A DNA stretch of 64,000 bases from Porphyra umbilicalis (GCA_002049455.2 KV918776.1:62001-126000); one strand, 5' to 3'; positions 32,801 through 44,101 are shown, numbered from the stretch's first letter. Numbers and translations: made by a program. Notes: generated by a model not told the origin, from the sequence alone.

Positions 32801-33217
32801 TGTTGAAAATCAGTGGAGATAGGGGTTGCGGGACCACAGTGAAGTGGTTGAGTGGGTCAAGCTTGTGTGTGTGTGTGCAAACGTGCTTTTTTGGTTGTCC
32901 TCAGGCTCCCCGCCTCTATCAACCAAGAGCACCTCTCAAGTAGTCCCCTCCGGCCCAAGTGCTCGCCCCTCCGGCGCCCACAGCGACGCCCACGCCCTCG
33001 CACTAAATAGAATCACTCACCAAATCAAAAGCCACAAGAACGAAACGAAGATCAAACCCAAAACATGCCAAAAGTAACGCCCCAAGATGACCCAACACAA
33101 ATGTGTGCAACTTGACCACGTCTTGCAAATGTACCATGTGGGGTACCATAAGGGTCACCGACCATCGTCCATCCGCGAACCGCCAGTGGAGTCGGCGACG
33201 AGCATTACAGTCCAACA
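32801..33217 (-). repeat. 3' LTR of Copia-A3
   Basis: 417 bp, TGTTGAAAATC...GTCCAACA, preceded inside (minus strand) by the purine tract AAGCAAGGAGGTG. Its internal blocks match the other Copia-A LTRs, including the GT run at ~32867-32878. Confidence 0.9.
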
Positions 33218-33231
33218 CACCTCCTTGCTTG

Positions 33232-36200
33232 TTACCGCGGCGGTTCTTGTATTGAGCAAAGCCCGATGGTCTCGACATGATTGTCGTGCTTGGTCTTGCA
33301 GAGCTCCTTACTCATCGGGTGCGCCACCATGTCTTCCGTTGCACAATTCTCCAGTGTCACCTTGTACGTCGTGATGGCCTCGCGCACGAAGTGGTAGCGA
33401 AGGTCGATGTGCTTCGTGCGCTTGTGACCCATGGGGTTCTTGGAGAAGTCAATGCACCCGCTATTGTCGACATTGATATTGATCGCCCCGCCCGAGATCG
33501 TCGGTTGCAGCGCTTGAGATGCCGCGTTTTGCACGGGCTTGTTAGTGAAAACAGCTTCCTTGCCGGCCTCACATAGAGCCATGTACTCGGCTTCCTTCGC
33601 CGACAGCGGCACCGTCTTCTGCAACTTAGAACCCCAGCCGACGGCTGCTCCGCCAAAGATCAAGGTCAAGCCCATCGTAGAACGTCGTGACTCGTGGTCA
33701 CCCGCCCAGTCGGCATCACTAAAGCCTTGTAGAACACAGGAAGATTTGTTGTCGAATACCAGCCTCTTGTCCATCGAACCCTTGACGTACCGTAGAACGC
33801 GCTCGATCGCCGCCCAATGCTCCTTGCAGTAGCACTAGACAAACCGACTCAGCTCTTCGATGGCGAAGGCGAGGTCAGGACGCGTCGCGACCATCAGGAA
33901 CATTAGAATGCCGACGGCTTCGCGGTAGGGCAACTCGTCGTTGCTCTTGTTGACCTTGACCAGCTGCAGGCCCACCTCCAGCGGCGTTCCGATCGGGTTG
34001 CACACCGCCATCCCGAACTTCTCCAGCACATGCGCCGCGTACTTGCCCTGCGACAGCTTCAGGGTGCCCAACGCCTTGTCACGCCTAATCTCTAGCCCGA
34101 GGATGACCTTCGCTTCGCCCAGGTCCTTCATCTCAAAACGCTTGTGTAGAGCGCCCGTAATCTTGTAGATCACCGCCAGGCTTGATGCCACCAACAGGAG
34201 ATCGTCGACGTACACCAGGACGATGATGATTTCGCCGTCATACATGAGGAGATAGAGGCATGCATCCGGTCAATGTTGTCAAACCCCCGTGACTTGAGGA
34301 AGTCGACGAACTTGGCGCACAACATCTTGGGAGCTTGCTTCAGCCCATATAGCGCTTGGAGGAGACGACACACTTTGTCAGGATATTTCGGATCGACATA
34401 GCCGTCTGGATGCTCCATATAGACCTCTCCGTCAAAGTGTCCGTTAAGGAATGACGTCTTGACGTCCATCTGATGTAGCACCCACCCGTTCGCCGCCGTC
34501 ATCACCAGGATGCATCGGATGGTAGTGAACTTGGCCACCGGCACGAACGTCTCGTCGAAGTCGAGCCCCTTGATTTGCCTGTTCCCCATGAAGCACAGGC
34601 GCGCCTTGTGCCGCGTTGTGATTTTCCCCTTCATGTCAACCTCGTTTTTGACCTTGTGAACCAACTTGCCCTTCAGCACGCGTCGACTGACCGGGAGATC
34701 CGTCAAGCGCCAAGTCTTGTTCTTGCGGATGGCCTCCATCTGCTCGTCCATGACAATCTGCCACGCAGCCGATTCTTGCCATTGAACGGCTTGCACGTAC
34801 GTCATGGGCGCCTCGTGAGCAACCGGGCTGACCGGGCGTCAGTACTCGACAGAAGGTCGCCGCGCTCTGCCGCTCCGACGCAGCGTGTCTTGAGAGCCGC
34901 CACAACCTTGATTGTCGTCTGCGGACTTGTCAGATTCACCTTTTTGCTTGTCATTCTTTTTGTCATTGTCAGCATCTACGGCTTCGCCGTCGCTTGCAGA
35001 ACGCCAGCCCGTCTCGACTTCGACGTTTTTGTCTCCGGGAAGGTCCTCTGGAACTTCTGCAACATCGCATACGTTCGTCTCGGCGAACACAGCGCTTCGT
35101 GCCTTGACGACCTTGCCGTCGTTGAGGATGACCTTGTACGCTTTGCTGCCGTCGGGATAGCCTAAGAAGACGCCCTTCGCCGCCTTGTCGCCAAACGTGC
35201 CTTCGATGTGCTTCTTGTGCAGCACCACCCAGCATATCGACCCAAACACCCGCATGTGGCTGACGTCGGGCTTACTTCCGGTCCACAGCTCAAAAGGCGT
35301 CTTGCCGACGGGAAGCGCCCGGCTGGTGACGCGGTTCTTGATGTAGACCGCTGTCTTGATGGCATCCGCCCAAGGATCCTGATCGACGTCCTAGTTTCGC
35401 ATCATGGTGCGAGCCATATCCACGAGAGCTCGGTTGAGCCGCTCAGCAACTCCGTTCTGCTGCAGCTTTTCGGGCATTGTGGTCTGGTGCGTCGTGCCGT
35501 TCTCATCGTAAAGAGTCTTGAATGCGTTCGACACAAACTCGCCGCCGTGGTCGGAGCGCAGGGTCTTGATCTTGGTTCCCGTGTGCAGCTGGGCCATTTT
35601 CAGCCACTTATTGACCTCAGACAGCAGATTCCTCTTCTTCTGCAGGAAGACGACGTCTGTCAAGCGGGAAAAAGTCGCCGGTGAAGGTGCTGAAGTAGAG
35701 CGCACCGCCACGCGATGGCCCTGACATTGGCCCGCCAAGGTCCGAGTGCACGAGCTGCAGACGCTTGCTTAACCGACCTCCTCCTACACTAGGCATAGGC
35801 GTCATAGCCGCCTTGCCGTACACGCACGGCTCGCAGATGTCTTTGACCACCATGGAAGAGCACTTGAGTCCATCGATGTCCTTGTTCTTGATCATGCGCT
35901 TAAAGCCAGCCACGTTGACGTGCCCAACGCGCTCATCCCATAGCTGCAGAGAGGCCATCGCAGCAACATCCGACAGTAAGGCCATGTCCAGGTGGTAGAG
36001 CCCGCTCCTCCTCGTGCCGCACGCAGCAATATTCTCGTTCATCTTGATGATCGTCTTACAGCCCTTGAATGACACTTCCGCACTACGCTCCTCCATCATG
36101 CCGACCGACATGAGGTTGAAGCCCATCGTAGGAACATGGAGTACCTTCTCCAACTTGATCTTGCGCGTCTTGCCGTGAACGATGACATTGAGCACGACGG

Positions 36201-37179
36201 TTCCGCCGCCCGCCGTGGCTACGGAACCCATGTCACCCATCGTAACGCTGCGTACCGCGGTCGTCTGGAAAACGTCCAAGCACCAGCGCATCCAGCACAT
36301 TTGTACAAACGCCGCATAGCCGACAAGCCGCGACCTGGAGATGTCATCTCTGTCAGCCACACTGCCAACCAGACAGATGGCGTCGTCGATGTCGCTACCA
36401 TCGTCAGCCGCAATCGTAACCACCTTGTCCTGTCTCTGCTTCTTTGCCTTGAGCTCTGGGCAATCGCGGGAGATGTGCCCAAACGTATGGCAGTAGTAAC
36501 ACTCGATCTTAGAGTTGTCACCACGGCGGCCTTGACCTCGATAGTTGGCGCCGACGAGTGCCATGTTGCCAATGAGATTGATCGCCTGTGACTTGACCGC
36601 CTGACGCCGCTCCTCCTGAAGCAAGCGGCTCTTGACAAAGTCGAGGCTTAGCTCGTCCTCGCCCTTGGCGTCGAGAGCCACTCGCAGGTTCTCGTACTTG
36701 GACGTCAGCCCGGTGAGGACGCTCTTGGCAACGTCCATCTCCGTCACCTCGCCGCCCATGGCCTTGAGGTTCTCGCCGAGGTTGCGCACGCGGTTGATGC
36801 AGCCCAGCATGCCCTTGCCGACTGTCATTTCGACGGTAAAAAACTGGCGTCGCGCATATATCTTGTTTATCAAACTCTTGCACTGCAAAACACCTTGCAG
36901 CGTCGACCACATTTCCGCCGTCGTCTTGCAGCCCGACACGTGCTCGAGCTGGTCAGACCCAAGCGTGAGCCCGATGATGACGCTCGCCTTCGTGTCTCGA
37001 CGCTTCCACACAGCCAACTGACGGCCTTCCGCGTCCGTCGGCTTGCCGTCTTCGTCAAGCAAATCGTCCAGGTCGCGCAGCGCGACGACCATCTGAATGC
37101 GCTGACGCCACTCGTGAAAGTTCGTCGCCGTCACCTTGTCGATATTGATGCCGCCCATGCCGGCAGCGCCTCCGTCCAT
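33232..37179 (-). pseudogene. Copia-A3 gag-pol, multiply broken
   Basis: Gag from MDGGAAGMGGINID at 37179, zinc knuckle CYYCHTFGHISRDC, protease motif changed from VDSAASA to VGYAAFV (catalytic Asp lost), integrase HHCC. A frameshift near 35670 (extra A in an A run) follows. The core resumes with RSDHGGEF and NGVAERLN (third catalytic Glu present), TAG at 35391. The frame opens again (MRVFGSICWVVLHKKH), TGA at 34839-34841 where A1 has Trp, RT with MDVKTSFLNGH, a one-base deletion near 34271, YVDDLLLVAS, TAG at 33835, then RNase H to 33232. It supplies the integrase segment that A1 has lost. Confidence 0.9.
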
Positions 37180-37340
37180 GATGTTTTTTTTCCGTAGCGC
37201 CCGACCTTGCCAAGCCTTGCGCCTTGACCGTCACGTCCTTGAACCACCTTGACTTCGCCTTCTTCGCACTTGCCACGACCGCCGCAACACCAGCTGGCAC
37301 ACCTTGCTCTTGTCACAGCCCCGGCTCTTTGCCCATAACC

Positions 37341-37757
37341 TGTTGAAACGCAGTTGGGATAGGCGTTGGGGGACCACGGTGAAGTGGTTGAGTGGCTTGA
37401 GCTTGTGTGTGTGTGTGCAAACGTTCTTTTTTGGTTGTCCTCAGGTTTCCCGTCTCTCCCAACCGAGAGCACCTCTCAAATAGTCCCCACCGGCCCAAGT
37501 GCTCACCCCTCCGGCGCCCACACCGACGCCCACGCCCTCGCACTAAATAGAATCACTCACCAAATCAAAAGCCACAAGAACGAAACGAAGATCAAACCCA
37601 AAACATGCCAAAAGTAACGCCCCAAGATGACCCAACACAAATGTGTGCAACTTGACCACGTCTTGCAGATGTACCACGTGGGGTACCATGGGGGTTACCG
37701 GCCATCATTCATCCGCGAACTGCCAGTGGAGTCGGCGACGAGTATCACAGGCCAACA
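37341..37757 (-). repeat. 5' LTR of Copia-A3
   Basis: 417 bp, equal in length to 32801-33217 but with clear substitutions (for example GTACCATAAGGGTC against GTACCATGGGGGTT). The primer-binding site just inside is altered to GGTTATGGGCAAAG. Confidence 0.9.
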
Positions 37758-37762
37758 TACTA

Positions 37763-38375
37763 CCCAGCACTGGGGGCGGGGCAGCACCTCAGATGGTTGT
37801 ACGTCACCCCGCGGTGCGCCCACTTCCTGGCGGCCACCGACGGAAGTGCGGCGGGGGCGCTTAGGGCGGCCCATGGGGAGGCAAGAGTGGCCTCCCTGGT
37901 GGAAACTCTGGTGTGCGTCACCCGGGGGGCGGGGGCCGTACTGCGTGACTTCTCGTCCCCCCGAACATCCTCGGCAGAGCAGTTCTTGGCGGATACCACC
38001 CCAGAGGCCATCGGGTACCAGATGGCCTCCTGCTTGGTGTGGCACGGCCAGCGGGTGGCGCCTGGGCCCGCTGTGCCTTCGTCGTGCGGGGGCTTCAGTC
38101 GAGCCCCGTACGCCGCGGAGCCGGCTGGCTCGGCCGCGGCCTACAATACGGGCGGCTACCCCACATCCGCTGGGAGGTATGCCGCGGCAAGGGCGGCACC
38201 GAGTAGGGCGCTGCGCTCGTCGTGGAGGCCGGGCCCCGCGGACCGGGGGTCGGCCCAGGAGTACCCGGTGGACCTTCCGGGGAATGACCACTACGGGGGT
38301 ACGCCCGCGACGACCGCCCGCACTCGCCGGGTAGGAAGTAGTTACCCTGGCCCGGGTAGGGTACCGGGGCGTTGA
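37763..38375 (+). pseudogene. Element X1 long ORF, part 2
   Basis: Removing Copia-A3 plus one TACTA joins codons VPYY to PALGAGQHLRWLYVTPRC in frame (4,962 bp is divisible by three). It then runs FLAATDGSAAGALRAAH, EQFLADTTPEAIGYQMASCLVWHG and a Gly, Tyr, Arg, Pro rich tail to TGA at 38373-38375. The whole X ORF is about 800 codons. The right end of the element is not defined; it may stop near 38375-38470 where Gypsy-1 begins. Confidence 0.6.
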
Positions 38376-38444
38376 GTTATGGTCAGCCCCGCCCCCTACC
38401 ATGCTTGTCCCTAGTTGGGTTGGATCTATTGTCGGGGGGGTGTG

Positions 38445-38460
38445 TATGGGGTACCCCATA
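38445..38460. repeat. Perfect 16-bp palindrome
   Basis: TATGGGGTACCCCATA reads the same on both strands. It lies at the boundary between the end of element X1 and the 3' end of Gypsy-1, possibly in a terminal or LTR segment of one of them. Confidence 0.6.
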
Positions 38461-38473
38461 TTGGGGGTATTTA

Positions 38474-39716
38474 GTTGTATTGTACCCTTATTCTCATCGT
38501 AAGCCGATGCCGCGAACAGTGTTGGCGGACCTTTTCAGCCGCAAGGTCCTCCACATGGTGCCTGCAGTCCTCCCGTGGTCCATACCCGAACAATCTGACC
38601 TTGAGCATGAGTTTCTCCTGGTCGTCGTACCCCTACCCGACAAAGCGGTCAAAGACAGCGTCAATCGGTTCACTTGCCGATGAGGGGAGGGAGGGGACCC
38701 ACCACGCAGCCAAACTCTTTTTCACGCCCGGTTACCCTCGGGTGGTTCAGGGGCCCCGGTGGCGTGGCTCTTAATGATGGTACGGATCCCATCGACACTT
38801 TCGATGGTAAGCCGACGCCTATCGGTCTTCGAAATCCAGTGGGTTCTTTGTTTCTTAAAAACGAATTAAACCCCCTGGTTCTCGTGGGACTTCACGAAGA
38901 CCCGGTCTCCAACTCGGAGGGCTTCGCGGCGAGTCTGCACGCGCTTGTCGAATGATCGTTTGCACCTGGCCTTTGCCTTTTCCATGGTATCAAGTACTAG
39001 GGGGATCAGGGAGTCGAGGCGCTGAAGGAAACTCTCATTGGCTCACCCGAGGGTTACTACCTCCCTGAGGTCGGGGCCCGCTGTAAGTCGCTCGATAGCC
39101 ACAAGAGTACGCCGTCGGGAGCCTACGAACGCAAACGGGATCTGCCCGGTGCTACTATGCACTTCCGAATGGTAAGCAGTTTTTACCAGGCTTAAGTACC
39201 GGGACCACGTAACTACGTGGTCACTCACGTAGTGTCGTAGTTGCTTCAATAAGGTCTTATTAATTCGTGCGACCTGCCCTTGAGATTTGCGGTGGTAAGG
39301 GGTGGCATAGTTAGTGTCAATACCCAGAATATTGAGCACCCCATGCCAGAGTACGGCAGCGATTTGGGGTCCGTTATCCGATAGAATTGAATCGGGGATC
39401 CCATAGCTAGCAACCCACGTGTCGAGAAATGCGCTGAGAGCATCCAGAGCCGATATGTCTCGAAGCGGGACCGCCAGAGTGACCTTATTAAATCGGTCAC
39501 AAATAACGAGGATATATTCATATCTTTCGGGGTCCTGGGCAGGGGGCCAATTAGGTCAATGGCCAGCGCTGCGAAGGTTTCCGTGGCGGGAAACAACCTC
39601 ATGTACGCTTTCTTCTGCGTACCAACGAGCCGGTTCGTTGCACAGGTGGGGCAAGCTGCAACCCACCCGAACGCGTCCATCGCCAGCGAGGTCCAGTAGT
39701 ATTGGTCCCGCATGGT
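38474..39716 (-). pseudogene. Gypsy-1 integrase with chromodomain-like end
   Basis: Zinc finger HPGGTRMY-stop-TMRDQYYW...CPTC, core with LAIDLIGPLPRTP (first Asp), a frame change, and TPYHRKSQGQVARINKTLL, where the third catalytic Glu appears as Ala. GPF-like region RVGDRVFVKSHENQGV. The final part LFGYGPREDCRHHVEDLAAEKVRQHC (38.5-38.6 kb) resembles a degenerate chromodomain (usual ...GP-DDTWEP-EDL). Stops at several points. Confidence 0.75.
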
Positions 39717-41897
39717 CTAATACATGCGCGTCCCACCTGGATGCGCAGCCAAGAGGGAGGAGTGCTCCGACCGTAAGAAGTCCTTGACTAGGGCCTGGAG
39801 GACCTGTACGTGCTGGGTTTCCTCGATGTGTCCGCGATGGCAAAACAACCCGACCGCGTTCTCATAAAAGCGCGTGGGCGTGGGGGCGTCAGGAAACTTC
39901 TTGACCGCCTGACAGAACTCGTCTGTCGCCTGCTTCAGGGCTAGTTCGCCAATGGGTATGCGGGCGGTCTCCCTGTTCAAGAGGAGTCGGGGGTCGAGTA
40001 CCGCCCCCGATCGAGTAGTCACCCCGACTTTGGGGATCTCCCCGGAGATGGGTCTCGTATCCAGCCCCTCAGTCGGGATGCAGCTCAGTGCGTCGGCCAC
40101 CGCATGCTGGGGGACGGGCTTGTACTCCAAATCACAGTCGAACTCCGAAAGGATGATGCGCCAACGATTGAGTCGATTGTTGTTGCAGGCCGTCGTGGTT
40201 AGTATCCACTTCAGTGCCTTGTGGTCACACCGGATGAAGAACTTGGTGCCTTCGATGTATGGTCGTAGTGAACCGACCGCCCTCACTACACCGAGTCTCT
40301 TCATCTCGGTGACGGTGTGGTTATTTTCCGCCGGCAGAAGGCCCTTACTGAAGACGCGTACGGGCAGGTTCTTTCCTTCGGGTTGCTGCTGTAGTAGGCA
40401 GCACCCTAGCTGGTCGTAGCTAGCATCCACATCGATGATGTACTTCCCCTCCTTGCGCGGTATTGCGAGGATGGGCGGGTGGCATAGCTGTTCTCGTAGT
40501 TTATCGAATGCATTCTGTACCTCCGGGGTAGGGGGACTCAACCGCTTCGGAACCTTCACGCTGTTCAAATTGTTCAGCGGCTTCGCTGTCTTAGCGAAGT
40601 CTATCGTGAACCGACGGTCGACATTGTACATAACCAAGAAACTGCTTAGATGGGTTTGGGTCGGGGGAAGGTGGCCTTTTTGATGGCTTTGAGGTCTTTC
40701 TCGTTCAATCTCAAGCGTCCTGGCCGCACTACATGGCCAAGGTACTCCACGTCGTGAGTCAAGAGGTGGCACTTCTGTGCCGTGAGGGTGACCCCGTGCT
40801 TCCCGAGTCAGGTGAGCACCGTGTCCAAGCGGGAAATGTGCGAATCGGTATCGGCGGAGAAGATGATGGGGTCGTCTAACTAGACGAGCACATTCTGCCA
40901 TTGACTCCAGATAAAATCGTGTGAATTGCCCGCTGGAAAGTGGCAGGGGCATTGCACAGGCCAAACAACAGACGCGTACACTGGAACTTCCCACAGTGGC
41001 AATTGAATGCCGTCTTCGGCTTATCCTCCGCGGCTACTGGGATCTGCCAGTACCTCGCGTTGCAGTCCAACGTGGAGAAGATCTGTGCGTCCCCTAAAAA
41101 GTCGAGGCAGTCGTCCATCCGGGGTAATGGATACGAGTCGCGTACTGTGCGCTCGTGCAACTGCCGATAGTCGATGCAGACCCGGGGACTCCCGTCGGGC
41201 TTCGGGATCAGTACCACCGGGCTAGCTCCTTCACTCTGGCTGGGCTTTTTAACTTCGAGCTTGAGCATTCGGTCGACTTGGGCCTTTATGCGGACCCTAG
41301 TGTGGGGACCCATCCGGTAGGGGTTGAGCCGGACGGGCTTGAAGCCCGGCTTAACTCGATCCGGAGCTCCGTGGCCTTGATGAAGCCCAAGTACCCACTC
41401 CAGAGCAGAAGCTTCAGAATAATCATTCGGATAAAGCATCGTTCTGTAAGCAGCGGCGGTGCGCTCGCAGCAACATATTTTGTTTACCAGTCTTTTCACA
41501 AAGCGCCTGAGCACGCGGTGAGCTTTCCAGCAGTGTCTTCCGTTTTGCTCTCACATTCGATAGCGAAAAGATTCCGACAGATATATCTGGATACATCCGG
41601 ACACATCCCAGATTCTGGCGAAAAACCCGGATTCTGAAAGGCACTGCGCCAGAAGGCTCGGTGCTTCTCCAGTATGGCGAGCACTTGAGGCCTCAACCCC
41701 TCGGGAACGATCGAAGTATGCACGTGGGGCTCCTCAACCGGGACTGTCGCGTCGGGCGCGGTGGTCGGACTGGGAACAAGTGCCGCCCAGTCCTCTCTTG
41801 ATATGGCGGCTCCCGTTCCGGAGTAGGCCGACATATGCCGCAGGACCATGCCCTTGGGGATTCGCTTACTCGTGTTCCCCGTACGGAGTACCGCCAC
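39717..41897 (-). pseudogene. Gypsy-1 reverse transcriptase-RNase H
   Basis: Upstream linker PEGLRPQVLAILEKHRAFW is cut by a hAT-like element, then RT: LKPGFKPVRLNPYRMGP-like entry, PVVLIPKPDGSPRVCIDYR, FSTLDCNARYWQIPV, LFGLCNAPATFQRAI. After a frameshift the catalytic YLDD box reads V-stop-LDD (TAG at 40880-40882), so RT is dead. RNase H follows from 40640: IIDVDASYDQLGCCLLQQ, FFIRCDHKALKWIL and LNRWRIILSEFDCDLEYKP, 400 codons mostly open. Confidence 0.85.
41406..41646. mobile_element. Non-autonomous hAT-like element 3 in Gypsy-1
   Basis: 241 bp. On the minus strand it starts CAGTGCCTTTCAGAATCCGG, like element 1 (CAGGGGTTGTCAGAACACGG); the plus-strand start CAGAAGCTTCAGAAT is its imperfect inverted partner. 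Flanks CTCCAGAG and CGCCAGAA match at 6 of 8 positions, an aged 8-bp target duplication. Removing 249 bp restores HRA-W-SGYLGFIKATE of the Gypsy-1 linker. Confidence 0.7.
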
Positions 41898-42032
41898 TCA
41901 CCAAGTATGGTTGGAGGTGCAGTCCATGGTGCCGAATGCAACATGCATGCGGTGGTGCTCATACACTCGATGGCGCTGGGTGATGACCTTAGTCCCTTTG
42001 AATGACGTCTGTACGGGGACGTATTTCCGAGA

Positions 42033-43109
42033 CTAAGGGGGTAGGATCACCTCGTGTGCCAGGCGCATTTTTGTGTCTGCCTCACAAGCGGCCTCAGAAT
42101 TGGGTTGGCCCGCCTTGGCGGACGACACCATCTTACCCCGACGCAGCATAGTGACTCTACATCCATTGAGTATCCGGATGTAACCCTTCGGCCCGCAAAA
42201 GTTGTGGACATGGACGTCAGTGAACTCGGTCGCTAGGAGTAGAGGGACCGACATGCCGCGCACTACCCCACCAATGACTGGGGTGGAGTAGGTGCGGACT
42301 CGCACTGTAAGTGTCACGGTACCCGTGATGGGAAGGATTCCCCCATTCACGTCAAACAACTGGGCGGTCGCCGCGTCTAAGGGCGCCACCTCCATCTCCG
42401 AGGGAGGTAGCGCTTCCCGTACTAGGGAGACGCACAACCCCGTGCCGACAATGACGCGGAGGGCGAATTCACACCCCGCGTCTAGCCAGAAGCGACTGGC
42501 CACCTGGTAGTTGGACCCCGTCAGGATGGCCACCACATTCTGGACGCCTACCCCCTTCTGGACGGGTGCGACCCGAGGGCGGATCCCCTTGGGTCGGGAA
42601 AGAATACATTATGGCATCCTATCCACGTCCCGGGTTGGTTCCACCGGTTGCCGCGGGGAGGGCCCAACACCGGTAGTTATTCGTTTCCCTTCTCGGACTC
42701 AGAGGATGTGGCGGGTCCGCACTCGGGCTCGGTCTGCGGTTCCCGCTTCTCAAGCGGCGTCGACTCCTCGCCGCTTGAGCTGGAATCCTTGTTGAAAGTG
42801 GCAGCGGCTACTCGCCGGCCAGCTGACTAGGTATCACGGGAGCCCGAGGATGTCAGGAAAGGGGACCACCGACTGACTATGGCCAGTCGGTCGCGCAGGC
42901 GTGCGTCCAAGTCGGGGCACACCTCGGCCCCAATGACCCACCTTGCCACAATGCCAGCAACGGTATTCTTTCGCCCAGGGTTCGGGTCGGGAAGGCTCCT
43001 CCCTCGGTCGAGATCGGTAGCGCGGGTTTTCGCCGATCCCTGGAGGCGAGCCGGCCGTGGCTTTGGGTCGGGACCCATCGTACCGGAAGCCCGGATTCGG
43101 GGCACCCAC
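42033..43109 (-). pseudogene. Gypsy-1 Gag C-terminus and protease remnant
   Basis: Near 42950 the frame gives CWHCGKVGHWGRG, a CCHC knuckle whose last Cys is displaced by a frameshift (the next frame reads AEVCPDLDARL). The following block 42033-42536 has a retropepsin-like layout (FWLDAGCEFALRVIVGTGLCVSLV, then VRTYSTPVIGG and LLATEFTDVHVHNFC), but the usual DTGA-type catalytic triplet is not clear. Assignment rests mainly on position before RT. Confidence 0.55.
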
Positions 43110-43687
43110 GGCCCCAACAGTCCGGACAGGGGCGTCCCGATGTTGGTAACCCCGCGTTCTGCCGGTGAACCGAAGAAGGGCGGCCGCACGGGCTTGCCGC
43201 CGCAGCCGGGCCTCCTTTGTAACCGCTTCTCGCTCCTTTGTCCTCTCCTTGAGCTGCTCAGGCGTCCGAGTCGGGTGGCGGCGCTGCTGCCCCCCGTCGC
43301 GACCGCGACGAACGCTGGAAGGGCGGCTCCGGCCGCCGTGCCGACGTGCGGGACGACCGCCTGTGGTCGGCGGCCGGTCCGAGCGATGGCCGCGGCTATA
43401 TGGCCGCCGGCCGTGACGCGCCCGCGTAGCCCTCCGACGGCGGCCAGGGCCGCGATGGCGGCGCTAGCGGCGGGTGCTACGGGCGGTCCGAGTACCGCCC
43501 CGCCGGCGACGCCGCGGCGCCCGCCGGTCCGCGCCCCGCGCGCTGAGATGCCGTCCCCGCCAACGACGGTCCCGCCATGGCGCCGATGGAGCTGGAGGTT
43601 GCCGGCCCCGTCGTTACCCCCGTTCCGGGGCAACCGGACGTCGCCTGCGATTGGTGGTTGTCCGCGTCGTAGACGCCCCCTACCCCG

Positions 43688-43957
43688 GTGACGGCCACGG
43701 AGTGTCGGGACTCGCTGACGTCCGGGCAGGTCGTCGCCTTGTTCGGGTACGACCCGTCCGTCAACTGGTCCGACGTGGGGCCCTGCGAGATCACCGCCGC
43801 CATTTTCGAGTACGCCCGCATCGGGCTCGCCGCCGATTTCGCCCCCTGCCTGGAGTCCCCGCAGCCGCGGGCGAAGCGGTTCCACGCCGCCCTGCGGCGC
43901 GTCCTACACAAGGCGGGCCGCCCCGTTCACGTATGGGAGTATCGTCGTCACGACTAA
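43688..43957 (+). CDS. Opposite-strand ORF of Gypsy-Y copy A
   Basis: Encodes TATECRDSLTSGQVVALFGYDPSVNW...AKRFHAALRRVLHKAGRPVHVWEYRRHD. Copy B (57222 on) has the same protein with mainly conservative changes (F/I, S/A, H/R), favouring this frame over the other five. The codons before it continue the homology (CDWWLSAS-TAG-TPPTPV; copy B has TGG for the TAG), so the true start is further upstream and this copy is broken there. TAA stop, then AATAAA at 44024. It faces the Gypsy-Y pol gene. No family recognised; a structural (Gag-like) role is a guess. Confidence 0.5.
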   Translation: MTATECRDSLTSGQVVALFGYDPSVNWSDVGPCEITAAIFEYARIGLAADFAPCLESPQPRAKRFHAALRRVLHKAGRPVHVWEYRRHD

Positions 43958-44023
43958 GGGCATCGCCCTGGCCCCGGAGGTGTGGCGCTTAGTCCGACGG
44001 CGTGCGGTCGTCGGCCGCCATAG

Positions 44024-44029
44024 AATAAA
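44024..44029 (+). terminator. AATAAA signal after the opposite-strand ORF
   Basis: AATAAA 67 bp beyond the stop at 43957 on the plus strand. The position is right for a polyadenylation signal of that ORF. Not conserved at the matching place in copy B. Confidence 0.45.
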
Positions 44030-44101
44030 GCCGCGGGCGTGCGCTTCGTGGCCCCGCCATTCCTTTCCCGCTGGTGCGCATTCCCCCCCCTCGCGATCGC
44101 T

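Larger units (their letters stand above)
32801..37757 (-). mobile_element. Copia-A3 LTR retrotransposon in element X1
   Basis: 4,957 bp with two 417-bp LTRs and perfect 5-bp duplications TACTA (32796-32800 and 37758-37762). Same family as A1 but with full-length integrase. Several stops and frameshifts make it inactive, and the protease active site is destroyed. It is inserted within the coding frame of element X1. Confidence 0.95.
38474..43110 (-). mobile_element. Gypsy-1, decayed chromovirus-like retrotransposon
   Basis: Minus-strand order Gag zinc knuckle, protease, RT, RNase H, integrase, chromodomain-like end, as in chromoviruses. No LTRs could be identified at either end. Many frameshifts and stops, plus a hAT-like insertion at 41406-41646. 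Its left end abuts element X1, its right end runs into the Gypsy-Y block. Confidence 0.85.

Noticed and set aside
42879..43691. 270-codon plus-strand frame over the Gypsy-1 Gag region
   Set aside because: It overlaps the minus-strand zinc knuckle, is Arg/Pro/Ala rich and is not conserved as a unit in copy B.
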